A stretch of DNA of 64,000 nucleotides from Phreatobacter sp. (lineage in GTDB: Bacteria; Pseudomonadota; Alphaproteobacteria; Rhizobiales; Phreatobacteraceae): contig NZ_JALHMP010000022.1 in assembly GCF_022843985.1 (NCBI RefSeq), positions 1-64,000 of the forward strand, in the 5' to 3' direction. The position numbers and the translations under genes are program-made. A model generated the notes under the pieces. The model was not told the origin of the DNA, did no database searches, and was given only the letters and a program-made list of their open reading frames with translations. This document shows positions 33,801 to 43,367 of this stretch, one piece after another; within the stretch, counting starts at the first letter, position 1; each line of letters opens with the position of its first letter.

Positions 33801-34395
33801 CCAGCGCCTGGAACAGGGCGCCAAGGTCGCCCGCGGCCTCGGCCTCGGCCTGTCCATCGTCGAACGCATCGCCCGTGTGCTCGAACACAAGCTGTCGGTG
33901 AAGTCGAAGGTTGGACGCGGCTCGACTTTCGCGGTCGTGGTGCCCGTCGCGCCCGCCCTGCCGGCCGTTGCGCCGGGGCCCGCTCCGCCGCCGCTGCCGG
34001 CGGCGCCGCTCGACGGCCTGACGATCCTCGCCATCGACAACGAGCCGAAGATCCTTGAGGGCATGGATGCACTGCTGTCCGGCTGGGGCTGCCGCACGCT
34101 GCTGGCCGACGGCTGGGCGGCGACCCATGACGTGCTCAATGCCAGCCAGACGCCGCCCGACGTGGTCATCGTCGACTACCACCTCGACCACGGCAACGGC
34201 CTCGACGTCGTCACCCAGTTGCGCTGGCGCTTCGGAGCCGCGCTGCCCGCCATCCTGATCACCGCGGACCGCAGCCAGGAGGTGCGCGACCGGGCGCAGG
34301 CGAAATCGGTGCACCTCCTGAACAAGCCGGTGCGGCCGGCGGCGCTCCGGGCGCTGCTCGCCCAGTGGCGCGTGCGCAAGATCGCCGCGGAGTAG
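30850..34395 (+). CDS. Hybrid histidine kinase with transporter-like sensor (NahK/ErcS' type)
   Basis: An 1181-residue membrane hybrid kinase. Residues 1-550 form a sodium/solute-symporter-like (PutP family) domain of about 12-13 spans. A linker and a PAS-type domain follow (EHARQGVSVFDADGNLMVWNRPFAEVL), then a short coiled coil. The HisKA helix has phospho-accepting His826 in AASHDILQPLNAARL, and the ATPase domain has NLISNAIKYTAKG and DSGPGIPQ. A receiver domain with Asp1109 in IVDYHLDHGNG ends the chain. ATG 30850 has AGGG 8 bases upstream. The SSS-kinase layout suggests that a solute, or its transport, is sensed. No partner regulator gene is adjacent. Confidence 0.9.
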   Translation: MSMGLVIILTAFAYLGALFIVAYWGDRRRAQEKAIRQSRTWIYPLSLAVYCTSWTFFGSVGLASRSGFDFLAIYIGPMLLFGLLWPLVRRVVRITKAQNITSIADFIGARYGKSQAVAGMVCLIVTFGTIPYVALQLKAVSASLMTTIRPDEIVNVTQDLPFFGDLALVVAVSMAVFAMLFGTRHADATEHQDGLILAVAAESIVKLVCFLAIGFYVTYVMFGGFADLFGQAMARPDIVGSVLRWPDPSTFIAMSALSFCCAILLPRMFHVGVVENHSEAEIRRASWLFPLYLVLINLFVIPIAIAGLLVFPPGSMDSDMTVVALPMSRGNEILTLAAFIGGLSAATAMVIVASVALSIMISNDVVIPSLLTLRGRLLATEGPADERTDLGPTILMIRRTIILAVMIGAYLYYRVAGEAQLASIGLLSFAAVAQLAPAFFGGLFWRRANAGGAVAGMAAGLAVWAYTLLVPMLATTGALPSSLVATGPFGIEWLRPQNLFGMVDLPPLAHGVFWSLLLNVVLLVGISLLRRASAIEVMQSKVFLPSPPSDYAPSFRLWRSAVTVEDVRSTVARYLGAERTHAAFESYAMEQGIPLEGGAEADIGLLRYSERLLASAIGTASSRLVLSLLLKKRSVSTTDALKLLDDANAAMQYNREALQTALEHARQGVSVFDADGNLMVWNRPFAEVLALPAETLHIGVGFDRILRALAVRGEFGPGDVDDLVAERADRLLRADEPQIERLAMLGLFIEVRAARLPDGGIVTTYTDVTASVAAAEELERANETLERRVRERTEELTRLNAELAKAKQEADEANLSKTRFLAAASHDILQPLNAARLYTTSLVERGTDGDERRLVDNVDASLEAVEEILAALLDISRLDAGAMKPEFGSFRIDELFRQLAVEFAPIAEQKGLSLTFVPTALAIHSDRRLLRRLLQNLISNAIKYTAKGGVLIGCRRRGKKLSLEVHDSGPGIPQAKQRIIFQEFQRLEQGAKVARGLGLGLSIVERIARVLEHKLSVKSKVGRGSTFAVVVPVAPALPAVAPGPAPPPLPAAPLDGLTILAIDNEPKILEGMDALLSGWGCRTLLADGWAATHDVLNASQTPPDVVIVDYHLDHGNGLDVVTQLRWRFGAALPAILITADRSQEVRDRAQAKSVHLLNKPVRPAALRALLAQWRVRKIAAE

Positions 34396-34407
34396 AGCGG
34401 CTGCGTG

Positions 34408-35370
34408 TCACTCCGCGCAGGCGGCCGCCATGAAGGTCTCGATCTGCGTCAGGCAGCGGTCGGCGTTGGAGCCGGGGAAACTGATGAAGACGTGGCAGCC
34501 GCCGGCATAGATATCGAGCGAGGCGCTGTTGCCGGCGGCGGCCCAGCGCGGCGCCATGAACAGCGTGTCGTCGACCAGGGGATCGACGGACCCGACGGTG
34601 AAGAGGGCCGGCGGCATGCCCCGGAGGTCGGCATGAAGCGGCGAGATGTCGGGGTCGCGCACGTCGCCGCCCTGGACCAGGAAATGGCGCACGAACATCT
34701 CGATGTCGCGGGTGTTGAGCACCAGCTTCTCGCTCCCCCAGCGCCGCACCGAGGGGGTCAGGGCGAGATCGTAGCAGCCGGCATGGAGATTGGCGGCGCG
34801 GAAAGGCATGATGCCATGCCGGTCGCGCAGGCGCAGCAGCGTGACGGCAGCCAGATGGGCGCCGGCGCTCTCGCCGCCGATGACCAGTCGGTCGGTACCG
34901 AACAGCGCCTTGGCCTCGCGGGTGATCCACAGCGCGGCGGCCTCGCAGTCGTCAGGCCCCTGGGGATAGGGATGTTCGGGTGCGAGACGATAGTCGACGG
35001 AGACGCAGGCCATGCCGGCCCGGTCGGCGAAGCGCTCCAGCCACTGGTCCTGCTGGTCGACACTGCCGAGGACCCAGCCGCCACCGTGGATGTGGAGATA
35101 GACGCCTTTCGGGCTCGCGGGCGCGATGATCCTGAGGTCGATGGGTCCATGCGGTCCCGCCATGGTGATGGTCCGCGCCCGCGGCGAGGGCACCGGTGCG
35201 GGAAAGGCGCCGCGCCCCTCGCGCCGCATCTGCCGGATGATGGCGGGGGCGAAGGCCCAGTTGTCCCAGGTTTCGAGCCTCTTGATGATGGCCGCATTGA
35301 CCGCGAGGGCATCGGCGGGCGCCTGGCCGGGGGCGAAGGAGGTGGCGATGGCGCTGGACAGGTCGATCAT
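34408..35370 (-). CDS. Alpha/beta-hydrolase esterase of the hormone-sensitive lipase family
   Basis: A 320-residue cytoplasmic esterase. The HSL-family oxyanion motif HIHGGGWVLGS and nucleophile elbow GGESAGAHLA are present. The catalytic Asp lies in VDPLVDD and the His in GGCHVFISFPG. It hydrolyses carboxylic esters; the substrate is unknown. It converges on the histidine kinase (12 bases apart) and is divergent from the patatin gene. Confidence 0.9.
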   Translation of the reverse strand: MIDLSSAIATSFAPGQAPADALAVNAAIIKRLETWDNWAFAPAIIRQMRREGRGAFPAPVPSPRARTITMAGPHGPIDLRIIAPASPKGVYLHIHGGGWVLGSVDQQDQWLERFADRAGMACVSVDYRLAPEHPYPQGPDDCEAAALWITREAKALFGTDRLVIGGESAGAHLAAVTLLRLRDRHGIMPFRAANLHAGCYDLALTPSVRRWGSEKLVLNTRDIEMFVRHFLVQGGDVRDPDISPLHADLRGMPPALFTVGSVDPLVDDTLFMAPRWAAAGNSASLDIYAGGCHVFISFPGSNADRCLTQIETFMAAACAE

Positions 35371-35474
35371 GATTCATCCGCCTCGGGGTGCCGCGATGAA
35401 AGCCCGGCGGGACGGCGAGGGCAAGTCAGCGAACGGGCTCCCGCCATGCGGCCGGCTGGGCTAGACTTGGTGAC

Positions 35475-36371
35475 ATGGCTCCACCCGTTCGCGCGCCGCG
35501 TTTGACACCGTCCCACGACTTCGCCCTGGTCCTCGGCGGCGGCGGTGCCAAGGGCCTCGCCCATATCGTGGTGATCGAGGCGCTGGACGAACTCGGCATC
35601 CGCCCGCGCGAGGTCGCCGGCACCTCCATCGGCGCCATCGTCGGCGCCTGCTACTGCGCCGGGATGAGCGGCGCCGAGATGCGCGACCATGCCCTCGGCG
35701 TGCTGCGCATGAAGCCCGACGTGCTGCGGGCGCTGTTCGCGGCACGGGTCGGGCGCTTCTCCGACATTCTGCGCGGCGGCCTGACCAACCCGGTGCTGGT
35801 CGACGCGGAGAAGCTGCTCGCCGCCTTCCTCCCGCCGGCCGTGCCAGAGACTTTCGAGAGCCTCGTCACGCCGCTGACGGTGGTGGCGACCGACTATTAT
35901 GCCCGTGTCGATGTCGGCTTCGCCGACGGACCGCTGGTGCCGGCCGTCGCCGCCTCGATGGCGATTCCCGGCGCCATTCGCCCCGTCCGCCACCGCGGCC
36001 ACGTGCTGATCGACGGCGGCACCATCAACCCCGTGCCGGTGGACAGGGTGACGGCCGCGGTGACTCTGGCCGTCGACGTGTTGAGCGAATCGGGGACGGA
36101 ACGCCAGATCGACGACATCATCCCCGAGCCCTGGGACGCCATATTCGGCTCGGTGACGCTGATGATGCAGGTCCTCAGTGCGATCCGGCTGGCGGAACAT
36201 CGTCCGACCATCCACCTGCGCCCGCCGGTCGATGCGTTCCGCGTGCTGGATTTCCTGCGCGCCGGGGAGATCATGACAGCCTGCGAGCCGGTGAAGGACG
36301 AGGTCAAGCGCCGGCTGACCCTGGCGCTGGAGGCGATTCCCGCCGAACCCGCCATCGGCGAGAGCCTCTGA
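35475..36371 (+). CDS. Patatin-like phospholipase
   Basis: A 298-residue RssA-type patatin. The oxyanion hole GGGGAKGLAH, nucleophile GTSIGAIVGA and catalytic Asp in IDGGTINPVPVD form the Ser-Asp dyad of the family. It has no signal peptide and is probably a cytoplasmic lipid acyl hydrolase. It converges on mutL, with only 2 bases between the stops. The esterase gene divergent from it may share its promoter region. Confidence 0.9.
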   Translation: MAPPVRAPRLTPSHDFALVLGGGGAKGLAHIVVIEALDELGIRPREVAGTSIGAIVGACYCAGMSGAEMRDHALGVLRMKPDVLRALFAARVGRFSDILRGGLTNPVLVDAEKLLAAFLPPAVPETFESLVTPLTVVATDYYARVDVGFADGPLVPAVAASMAIPGAIRPVRHRGHVLIDGGTINPVPVDRVTAAVTLAVDVLSESGTERQIDDIIPEPWDAIFGSVTLMMQVLSAIRLAEHRPTIHLRPPVDAFRVLDFLRAGEIMTACEPVKDEVKRRLTLALEAIPAEPAIGESL

Positions 36372-36373
36372 CC

Positions 36374-38176
36374 TCAGCGCCGTCCGAAAAGCCGCTCCAC
36401 GTCGGCAAGCGACAGGCTCACCGATGTCGGCCGCCCGTGGTTGCACTGGGCCGATCCCGGCGTCGCCTCCATCTCGCGCAGCAGCGCGTTCATCTCGGCG
36501 GGCCGCAGCAGCCGCCCGGCCCGGACGGAGCCGTGGCAGGCCATGGTGGCGGCGACCGCCATGAGCCGCTGCTCCAGCGGGCCCGTGCTGTCCCATTCGG
36601 CGAGGTGCTCGGCGATGTCGCGGGTCAGCGCCTCGGCATCGACCTCGCCGAGCATGGCCGGGGTCTCGCGCACGACGACGGCGCCCGGCCCGAAGCCCTC
36701 GACGACGAGGCCGAAGGCGGCGAGGTCGGCGGCGCGCTCAAGAAGGCGGGCGGCATCGGCCGGGTCGAGTTCGACCACGACGGGGATGAGCACCGCCTGG
36801 CGGGCGATGCCGCTCTCCGCCATCTGCCGCTTCAGCCGCTCGTAGACGAGGCGCTCATGGGCGGCGTGCTGGTCGACGATGACGAGGCCGCCGCGGGTCT
36901 GCGCCAGGATGTAGGTGCCGTGGACCTGGGCCCGCGCCACGCCCAGCGGCCGGTCGAGATCATCGTCGGGCGGGGCGCCCTCGCCCGCCCGCGCATCGGC
37001 TGATGGCGCGAGGTCGAGCGCGAAGCCGGCCTGCGCCGTCTCGCCGAAGCCCTGAGGCGCAGGGGACGGGAAGGGGCGGGACGGCGAGGCGCGCCAGTCC
37101 CAGCCGCGCGCCGGAACCGACGGCCCTGCCGGGCGGAAGGCGGCGAGGGTGGCCGCGCCGATGGTCGTCGCGGTCGTCGGCGAGGCCGCCGCGATGACCT
37201 CGCGGACCGCCGCCACGATGAGGCCGCGGACGAGGGCGGCATCGCGGAACCGGACCTCGGTCTTGGCGGGGTGGACATTGACGTCGACCTCATGGGGATC
37301 GAGCTCGAGGAAGAGGGCGACGGCCGGGTGACGGTCGCGCGGCATGGTGTCGGCATAGGCGCCGCGCAGCGCGCCGAGCACCAGCCGGTCGCGGATCGGC
37401 CGACCGTTGACGAAGAGAAACTGGCTCGCCGCCGTGGCCTTGCCGAAGGTCGGCAGGCCGGCGAAGCCGAACAGGCGCACCGCACCGCGCCACACGTCGA
37501 TCGGCAGGGCGTTCTCGGCGAAGTCGCGGCCCGCGACGTCGGCGATGCGGGCGAGGAGTCCGGCCTCGCCGAAGGCCTGGGCGGGAAAATGACGTGTCGA
37601 CCCGTCGGCATCGGCGACCGAGAAGGCAACCGTCGGATGGGCCAGGGCCAGGCGCTTCACCACCTCGGCGACGGCGGCGGCTTCGGCGCGGTCACTCTTG
37701 AGGAATTTCAGCCGCGCGGGCGTCGCCGCGAAGAGGTCGGCGATCTCCACCCGCGTCCCGGCGGCAAGGGCTGCCGGGCGGCATTCGCCCTTGCGGCCGG
37801 CATCGACGGTCAGCGACCAGGCATGGGCCTCGGCGGCATGGCGGGTGGTGAGGGTGAGACGGGAGACGGCGCCGATGGAGGGCAGCGCCTCACCGCGGAA
37901 GCCGAGAGTACGGATGTCGAGAAGGTCCTCGTCGTCGAGCTTCGAGGTCGCGTGCCGCTCGACACAGAGGGCAAGGTCGTCGCGGCTCATGCCGGAGCCG
38001 TCGTCAGCGACGCGGATGAGCCGGCGGCCGCCGGCCTCGATCAGCACGTCGATGCGGGAGGCGCCGGCATCGAGGGCGTTCTCGACCAGTTCCTTCACCG
38101 CCGCGGCGGGACGCTCGATCACCTCGCCGGCGGCGATGCGGTTGACGACACCTTCAGGAAGCTGGCGGACGACCAT
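36374..38176 (-). CDS. mutL: DNA mismatch repair endonuclease MutL
   Basis: MutL, 600 residues. The N-terminal GHKL ATPase has the expected motifs: [44 protein letters not shown] and [15 protein letters not shown] Pro/Ala-rich linker lies at about 345-400. The C-terminal dimer domain carries the metal-binding endonuclease motif [12 protein letters not shown], with supporting ACHGSVRAG and QCNHGRPT. So this MutL is the nicking type, as expected for a bacterium that probably lacks MutH. Confidence 0.97.
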   Translation of the reverse strand: MVVRQLPEGVVNRIAAGEVIERPAAAVKELVENALDAGASRIDVLIEAGGRRLIRVADDGSGMSRDDLALCVERHATSKLDDEDLLDIRTLGFRGEALPSIGAVSRLTLTTRHAAEAHAWSLTVDAGRKGECRPAALAAGTRVEIADLFAATPARLKFLKSDRAEAAAVAEVVKRLALAHPTVAFSVADADGSTRHFPAQAFGEAGLLARIADVAGRDFAENALPIDVWRGAVRLFGFAGLPTFGKATAASQFLFVNGRPIRDRLVLGALRGAYADTMPRDRHPAVALFLELDPHEVDVNVHPAKTEVRFRDAALVRGLIVAAVREVIAAASPTTATTIGAATLAAFRPAGPSVPARGWDWRASPSRPFPSPAPQGFGETAQAGFALDLAPSADARAGEGAPPDDDLDRPLGVARAQVHGTYILAQTRGGLVIVDQHAAHERLVYERLKRQMAESGIARQAVLIPVVVELDPADAARLLERAADLAAFGLVVEGFGPGAVVVRETPAMLGEVDAEALTRDIAEHLAEWDSTGPLEQRLMAVAATMACHGSVRAGRLLRPAEMNALLREMEATPGSAQCNHGRPTSVSLSLADVERLFGRR

Positions 38177-38206
38177 GGGGGATCCTAGCGCCCGGCGGCC
38201 GGGACG

Positions 38207-39721
38207 TCAGGACCGGTCACGGATCAGGGCCCGGAGCCCGGAGCCGACGGCCGGCCGGCGTGATTCCCGCGCCACCACGCCCTGGGCCAGGACGGCGGCA
38301 CCGAGGGTCTGCGGCCGGACTTCGGGCCGCGGTTCCGGCCGCTGGTCGGCGCGGACGCGGGTGGCCGGAGCCGCCGCGGGAACCGGCGCCGCGGCGGGCT
38401 CGGCCGTGGACATGACCTCGGCGCGCACCGGACGCGGCTGGGAGAACAGCGCGCCCTGGGCGAGCTTCACCTCGTAGTCCAGCAGGTCGACGACGACCGC
38501 CTCCGTCTCGACATCCTCGACCACGAGGTCGATGCCGTAGCGCAGGAAGAGGCCGGAGAGATCGGCGACATGGATGGCGGCGCCAGTCTCGGCGGACCGC
38601 GCGAGCATCAGGGAGGCCGGCACCTTGACCAGGCGAATGCCCTTGTCGGCGAGGTCGCGCGGCTCGACGCGCAGGTCGCGGACGCCGTCCATGGCGAAGC
38701 GGAAGCCCTTGTCGGAGAGACTGCGCAGGGTCTCGACGTCCAGCGCGTTCATCGCGCGCACCGTCGCCTGGCTGAAGCCGAGCACCAGCGAGCCGGCGAT
38801 GCTGCGTGCGGCCTCGAGCGAGGCGATGAGCTCGGTGGCGAAGGCCGCATCCGCCAGCGAGGACCCGGAGAGGTCGCAGACCAGGCCGACGTCGCGGTTG
38901 CGGGCAGTGAGGCGGCGGACGATCTGCACGCAGCGGCCGAGCACCTCGGCGTCGAGCCCCGGCATGAGGCCGGCATCATCGGCGAGGCTGCGATAGTCCT
39001 CGGGCAGCAGCACCTCACCCTCGGCCGTGCGCAGGCGCACCGAGGCCTGGTAGGAACGCACCTTGCGCTGCGGCAGGGTGACGATGGGCTGCAGGAAGAG
39101 CTCGTAGCGCTTGGCGGAGATGGCCTCGTCGATGAGGCGGATGGCGTCGGAGCGTGCGAGACCGGCGAACACCTCCGGCAGGTCCACGGCAGGCTGGCGC
39201 GCCTCGGCCTGGCGGCGCAGCTGGGCGGCCTGCCGCTGCAGGACCTGGACGGGAGGCGGCGGAGGCGGCGGGGCCACCGCGACCGGCGGCGTGGCAGGCA
39301 CTGGTTCCGGCGCGTAGCCGGCGGACTGGAGGATCGCTTCCTCGTGCAGTTGCAGGGTTTCGGCAAACTGCTTGACGATGCCGCCAAGTTCGGCGACCTC
39401 GGCCACGAGCGGATCCGTCGCCGGACGCGACCGGTCTTGCGCCAGCGCCTCGAAACGCTCGAACCGCTCGGTGAGGGCAGCGAGGTTGCGCGTCGCCTCG
39501 CCGCTGGCGCGGGTCAGCTCGGCGAAACGTGCCTCCGCGGCAGCCCGGTCGGCGCCGATCTGGCCGCCGAAATGGCCGATGACCATGGCGAGCAGAAGTG
39601 TCAGCCCGACCGCGGCCGCCGTTCCCGCGCCGACCGCTCCCACGGTGAAGGCGAGCACCGACGCCGACCCGGCGATGGCCACCATGCAGAGCGCGATGAA
39701 ATAGGAACCCGATCGGGGCAT
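38207..39721 (-). CDS. Membrane protein with degenerate EAL domain
   Basis: A 504-residue protein with two N-terminal membrane spans (residues 5-50), a coiled coil (RAAAEARFAELTRASGEATRNLAALTERFERFEAL), a Pro-rich linker and a C-terminal EAL-type domain (YELFLQPIVTLPQRKVRSYQASVRLR). The hallmark EAL is replaced (ASVRL), the usual DDFG loop reads AMDGVRD, and other metal ligands are also altered. It should therefore not hydrolyse cyclic di-GMP and may act as a receptor or scaffold. The start is uncertain: ATG 39721 begins at the first membrane span; ATG 39802 would add 27 residues. No clear Shine-Dalgarno decides it. Confidence 0.8.
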   Translation of the reverse strand: MPRSGSYFIALCMVAIAGSASVLAFTVGAVGAGTAAAVGLTLLLAMVIGHFGGQIGADRAAAEARFAELTRASGEATRNLAALTERFERFEALAQDRSRPATDPLVAEVAELGGIVKQFAETLQLHEEAILQSAGYAPEPVPATPPVAVAPPPPPPPVQVLQRQAAQLRRQAEARQPAVDLPEVFAGLARSDAIRLIDEAISAKRYELFLQPIVTLPQRKVRSYQASVRLRTAEGEVLLPEDYRSLADDAGLMPGLDAEVLGRCVQIVRRLTARNRDVGLVCDLSGSSLADAAFATELIASLEAARSIAGSLVLGFSQATVRAMNALDVETLRSLSDKGFRFAMDGVRDLRVEPRDLADKGIRLVKVPASLMLARSAETGAAIHVADLSGLFLRYGIDLVVEDVETEAVVVDLLDYEVKLAQGALFSQPRPVRAEVMSTAEPAAAPVPAAAPATRVRADQRPEPRPEVRPQTLGAAVLAQGVVARESRRPAVGSGLRALIRDRS

Positions 39722-39939
39722 GTTGTGCCGAATGTGATCCGTTGGCCGTTGAACCGTGCCGGAGAATGCATTGCGCGATGCTGATTCGTCTCGCATTTCC
39801 ATGCGGCGAACCGGCTCAGGCGCGCTTCCCCACAGGACAGTGCCGCGATCTGCCGGAACCGTGGCGCCTTCAGCAAAAGGTCTTATTGCGCTGCATCATC
39901 ACGCTGGCGAAAGTTTGCGCCCGCGAAGGAGGTGCGCCC

Positions 39940-40392
39940 ATGCCGATCCGTTCCATCCGGTCCCTCGCCTATGAGGACCTGAGGCCCGGCCTGTCCGAGA
40001 TGGTGCTGAAGACCGTGACGGATCAGGACGTCGTCGGTTTTGCCGATATTTCCGGTGACCAGAACCCGATTCATCTCTGCGACGTCTATGCCGCCAAGAC
40101 CCGGTTCGGGCAGCGCATCGCCCATGGCCTCTATACGGCGAGCCTCATCTCGGCGGTGATCGGCACGCGCCTGCCGGGCCCGGGGGCCGTTTACCTGTCG
40201 CAGACCTTGAACTTCCGGGCGCCGGTGAAGATCGGCGACGTCGTCAGGGTCCATGTCGAGGTCGCCGAGCTGATCCCGGCGCGTCAGCGGGCGCGCCTCG
40301 TCTGCGAATGCGCCGTCGATGCCGCGGTGGTCCTTGAGGGCGAGGCCTGGGTCCGGGTTCCCTCGCGCGCCGAACTCGATGCCGCGGCCTGA
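39940..40392 (+). CDS. MaoC-like hotdog-fold dehydratase
   Basis: A 150-residue enoyl-CoA hydratase of the MaoC/PhaJ type. The catalytic Asp and His are in FADISGDQNPIH, followed by the family segment RIAHGLYTASLISAVIGTRLPGPGAVYLSQTLNFRAPVKIGD. A strong AAGGAGGT Shine-Dalgarno fixes the start at ATG 39940; the longer frame from 39742 is not real. It could supply (R)-3-hydroxyacyl-CoA in fatty-acid or polyester metabolism. It lies upstream of ribF without an evident link. Confidence 0.9.
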   Translation: MPIRSIRSLAYEDLRPGLSEMVLKTVTDQDVVGFADISGDQNPIHLCDVYAAKTRFGQRIAHGLYTASLISAVIGTRLPGPGAVYLSQTLNFRAPVKIGDVVRVHVEVAELIPARQRARLVCECAVDAAVVLEGEAWVRVPSRAELDAAA

Positions 40393-40478
40393 GACCGCAC
40401 AGGCTGCTTGACGGGCCGGGCCGGCATCGGCAGGGTCCGCCGCGCCAAGCCCATGCCCATTGAAGCCCCGCGCCCACC

Positions 40479-41438
40479 ATGTCCCTGATCCTGCCGCCGC
40501 CACGGCCGACCACCGCTTTTCCGGTCCTGGCCCGCGGAGACACCGTGCCAGGCTCCCTGCGCGGCGCGGTCGTCGCCATCGGCAATTTCGACGGCGTGCA
40601 TCGCGGCCACAAACATGTGGTGGCAGCGGCCCGGGCGGCGGCCGGAGGGCGGCCGGTGGTCGTCATGACCTTCGAGCCGCATCCGCGCGTCTATTTCCAG
40701 CCGGAGGTCCCGCTGTTCCGCCTCAGCGACGCCGCCGCCAAGGCCCGTCTTCTGGCCGGGCTCGGGATCGACGCACTGGCGGTTCTGCCCTTCGATCGCA
40801 GCCTCGCGGAAACCTCCGCCGACGCCTTCGAGACGGACCTGCTCGTCGACTGGCTCGGCGCCGCCGAGGTGATCGTCGGGCGTGATTTCCATTATGGCGC
40901 GCGGCGCGGCGGCCATGTCGAAACCCTGCGGCAGGCAGGGCGCGCCAAGGGGTTCGGCGTGGTCCAGGTCGAGGCGCTCGACAGCGCCAGGGGCACCATT
41001 TCATCCTCGGCGATCCGCGAGGCCCTGGCCGCCGGCGATCTCGACGAGGCCAACGGCCAGCTTGGCCATGCCTGGTTCATCTCCGCGACCGTCATCCACG
41101 GCGAGAAGCGCGGCCGCACACTCGGCTATCCGACGGCGAACCTGCGGCTCGATCCCGCCTGCGGGCTGCGCCACGGCATCTATGCGGTGAAGGTCGGGCT
41201 CGCGGGACGCTGGCTCGACGGCGTCGCGAGCTTCGGCCGCCGGCCGACTTTCGACAATGGTGCGCCGCTGCTGGAGGTCCATGTCTTCGACCTCAACGAG
41301 AACCTCTACGACCGCACCCTCGACATCGCCTTCGCCGGCTACCTGCGCGGGGAAGCGAAGTTCGATTCCCTCGAGGCGCTGGTCGCACAGATGGACCAGG
41401 ACAGCCGGGATGCCCGGATGATCCTCGACCCGGGCTAA
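40479..41438 (+). CDS. ribF: Bifunctional riboflavin kinase/FAD synthetase
   Basis: RibF, 319 residues, phosphorylates riboflavin to FMN and adenylates it to FAD. The N-terminal FAD-synthetase domain has VVAIGNFDGVHRGHKHVV and the ISSSAIR segment (present as TISSSAIREALAAGD). The C-terminal kinase has GRTLGYPTANLRLD, HGIYAVKV and VHVFDLNENLYD. Length is normal. Confidence 0.97.
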   Translation: MSLILPPPRPTTAFPVLARGDTVPGSLRGAVVAIGNFDGVHRGHKHVVAAARAAAGGRPVVVMTFEPHPRVYFQPEVPLFRLSDAAAKARLLAGLGIDALAVLPFDRSLAETSADAFETDLLVDWLGAAEVIVGRDFHYGARRGGHVETLRQAGRAKGFGVVQVEALDSARGTISSSAIREALAAGDLDEANGQLGHAWFISATVIHGEKRGRTLGYPTANLRLDPACGLRHGIYAVKVGLAGRWLDGVASFGRRPTFDNGAPLLEVHVFDLNENLYDRTLDIAFAGYLRGEAKFDSLEALVAQMDQDSRDARMILDPG

Positions 41439-41556
41439 ACCATAGGTTTTTTCTGCAGTTTGGCAGAATTTGGAACCACATTCCCCTATTGTTGATCTGA
41501 TCTTAACCACAAGGCCGTCCTACTCGGACACCATTCATTTTCAAGGACGGCTCCTC

Positions 41557-43266
41557 ATGCTCTCCCGCCTTCCGGCACTCAAGATCGGCGGCAAGTCCGT
41601 CGCCTTCGTGATTTTCCTTCTCGCCATCACCGCTGTCGTCACGGTTGTCGCCGGCTGGTCGCTGATCCAGTCCCGCAACAACGAGGAGGCGCAGCGCGAC
41701 GCGCAGACCAACCTGCGCAGCCTGGCGGTCCTGTTCTCCATGACCCATGCCGACAGCCGCTTCGCCGTGGTCGGCGACCGGGTGACGGATCTGCGGGCCG
41801 GCGCCATGCCGACCTTCAACGACCACACCATCGTGGACCGTACGGTCCAGGCGGTCGGCGGTGTCGCCACGATCTTCGTCACCGACGACAAGGGCCTGTT
41901 CATCCGTCGCACCACCAATGTGAAAAGGGAGAACGGTGACCGGGCCGTCGGCACGGCGCTCGCCGCCGATCATCCGGCGCAGACCCCGCTGAAGGCCGGC
42001 CAGCCCTATTACGGTCCGGCGATGCTGTTCGGCCGCTCCTTCTACACGGCCTACCAGCCTGTGCTCGACACGGCCGGGCGGGTCATCGGCGTTCTGTTCA
42101 TCGGCATTCCCACCGCGGAGATGCAGGCCGAGGCGCTGCAGACGCTCTACGGGATGGTCGCGGCTCTGCTGGCCATCGTCGTGGTACTCGGCGGTCTCGC
42201 CGCCTTCGTCGTGCGCCGGGCGGTGAAGCCGCTGGTGGCGGCCACGAAGTCGCTCGAGCGCGTCGCTGCCGGAGACCTCGATACCCCGATCGCCGCCTCC
42301 GCCCGCAGCGACGAGATCGGCGACCTGACGCGCGCCCTGCTGGTCCTGCGCGACAATGCCCGCGCGGCCAAGACGGCCGAGAGCGAACGCCTCGCCGAGG
42401 CGGAAGCCCGGGCGGAACGCGGTCGCCGGCTCGAAGCCGCGGTTGTCGGCTACGAGAGGAACATGGCGGCCCGCATCGCCGATGCCAACGCTGCCGTCAG
42501 CGGGCTCGACACCAGTGCTTCCGCGCTCAACGCGGCCTCGGCCGCCATGGCGGGCAAGGTCAGCAATGCGTCGGGCGCGACCGACGAGGCCACCACCAAC
42601 ATGCATGCGGTGGCGAGCGCCGCCCACCAGCTCGCCGCCTCCATCACCGAGATCGGCCGCCAGGTGTCGGCCTCCTCCGAAGTCGCCGGCCGGGCGGTCA
42701 AAGAAGCGGGGGAAACCGGTTCGCGTGTCGCCGAACTGGACGGCGCGGCGCGCAAGATCGGCGAGGTCATCAGCCTGATCAATGCCGTGGCCGAGCAGAC
42801 CAACCTGCTCGCCCTCAATGCGACGATCGAGGCGGCCCGCGCCGGCGAGGCCGGCAAGGGCTTCGCCGTCGTCGCCTCCGAGGTGAAGCAGCTTGCCGGC
42901 CAGACCGCCAAGGCGACCGAAGAGATCGCTTCCCAGGTCAGCCGGATGCAGGCAGCCACCAATGCCACGGTGCAGGCCATCGGCGTCATCACCGAGACGA
43001 TCGGCTCGATGGACCATATCACCACGGCCATCGCCGCGGCGGTGGACGAGCAGCAGGCCTCCACGGCAGAGATCTCGCGGGCGATCTCCCAGGCCAACAG
43101 CCATGCGGATCTGGCCCGGCGTTCGATCCTCGACGTCAGCGGTGCGGCCGCCGGCACCGGACAGTCCGCCGCCGAGGTGAACGAGGCGAGCCGCCGGCTG
43201 GCCGGCTGCTCGGCCAGCATCGAGGATGCGCTGAAGTCCTTCGTCACCGAGGTGCGCGCCGCCTGA
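41557..43266 (+). CDS. Methyl-accepting chemotaxis protein with sCache sensor
   Basis: A 569-residue chemoreceptor. An N-terminal membrane span ([21 protein letters not shown]) is followed by a periplasmic single-Cache domain ([22 protein letters not shown] to [25 protein letters not shown]) and a second span ([19 protein letters not shown]). A HAMP domain and a signalling helical hairpin follow, with the tip [31 protein letters not shown]. The start is ATG 41557, with AAGGACGG 7-14 bases upstream. The ligand is unknown; Cache domains of this class often bind small organic acids. It belongs functionally with cheY and cheZ at 53 kb. A strong hairpin follows. Confidence 0.93.
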   Translation: MLSRLPALKIGGKSVAFVIFLLAITAVVTVVAGWSLIQSRNNEEAQRDAQTNLRSLAVLFSMTHADSRFAVVGDRVTDLRAGAMPTFNDHTIVDRTVQAVGGVATIFVTDDKGLFIRRTTNVKRENGDRAVGTALAADHPAQTPLKAGQPYYGPAMLFGRSFYTAYQPVLDTAGRVIGVLFIGIPTAEMQAEALQTLYGMVAALLAIVVVLGGLAAFVVRRAVKPLVAATKSLERVAAGDLDTPIAASARSDEIGDLTRALLVLRDNARAAKTAESERLAEAEARAERGRRLEAAVVGYERNMAARIADANAAVSGLDTSASALNAASAAMAGKVSNASGATDEATTNMHAVASAAHQLAASITEIGRQVSASSEVAGRAVKEAGETGSRVAELDGAARKIGEVISLINAVAEQTNLLALNATIEAARAGEAGKGFAVVASEVKQLAGQTAKATEEIASQVSRMQAATNATVQAIGVITETIGSMDHITTAIAAAVDEQQASTAEISRAISQANSHADLARRSILDVSGAAAGTGQSAAEVNEASRRLAGCSASIEDALKSFVTEVRAA

Positions 43267-43304
43267 TCAGCGGGGCTCATGAGCCCCATGACCATGTTCC
43301 ATTG

Positions 43305-43342
43305 GACCGGCCGGAACGATGACCCTATCGTTCCGGCCGGTC
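43305..43342 (+). terminator. 16-bp perfect hairpin after the chemoreceptor gene
   Basis: GACCGGCCGGAACGAT (43305-43320) pairs perfectly with ATCGTTCCGGCCGGTC (43327-43342) over a 6-base loop, about 40 bases past the stop, and TCGTTT follows. A second, smaller palindrome GGGGCTCATGAGCCCC lies at 43272-43287. The long hairpin is a likely intrinsic terminator in spite of a poor T-run. Confidence 0.65.
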
Positions 43343-43367
43343 TCGTTTGGGGGAAGAGGTTGCCGCC

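Noticed and set aside
43272-43287. Palindrome GGGGCTCATGAGCCCC as a separate operator
   Set aside because: It lies between the chemoreceptor stop and a strong hairpin and has no loop or T-run. It is more likely part of the 3' region than a regulator site.
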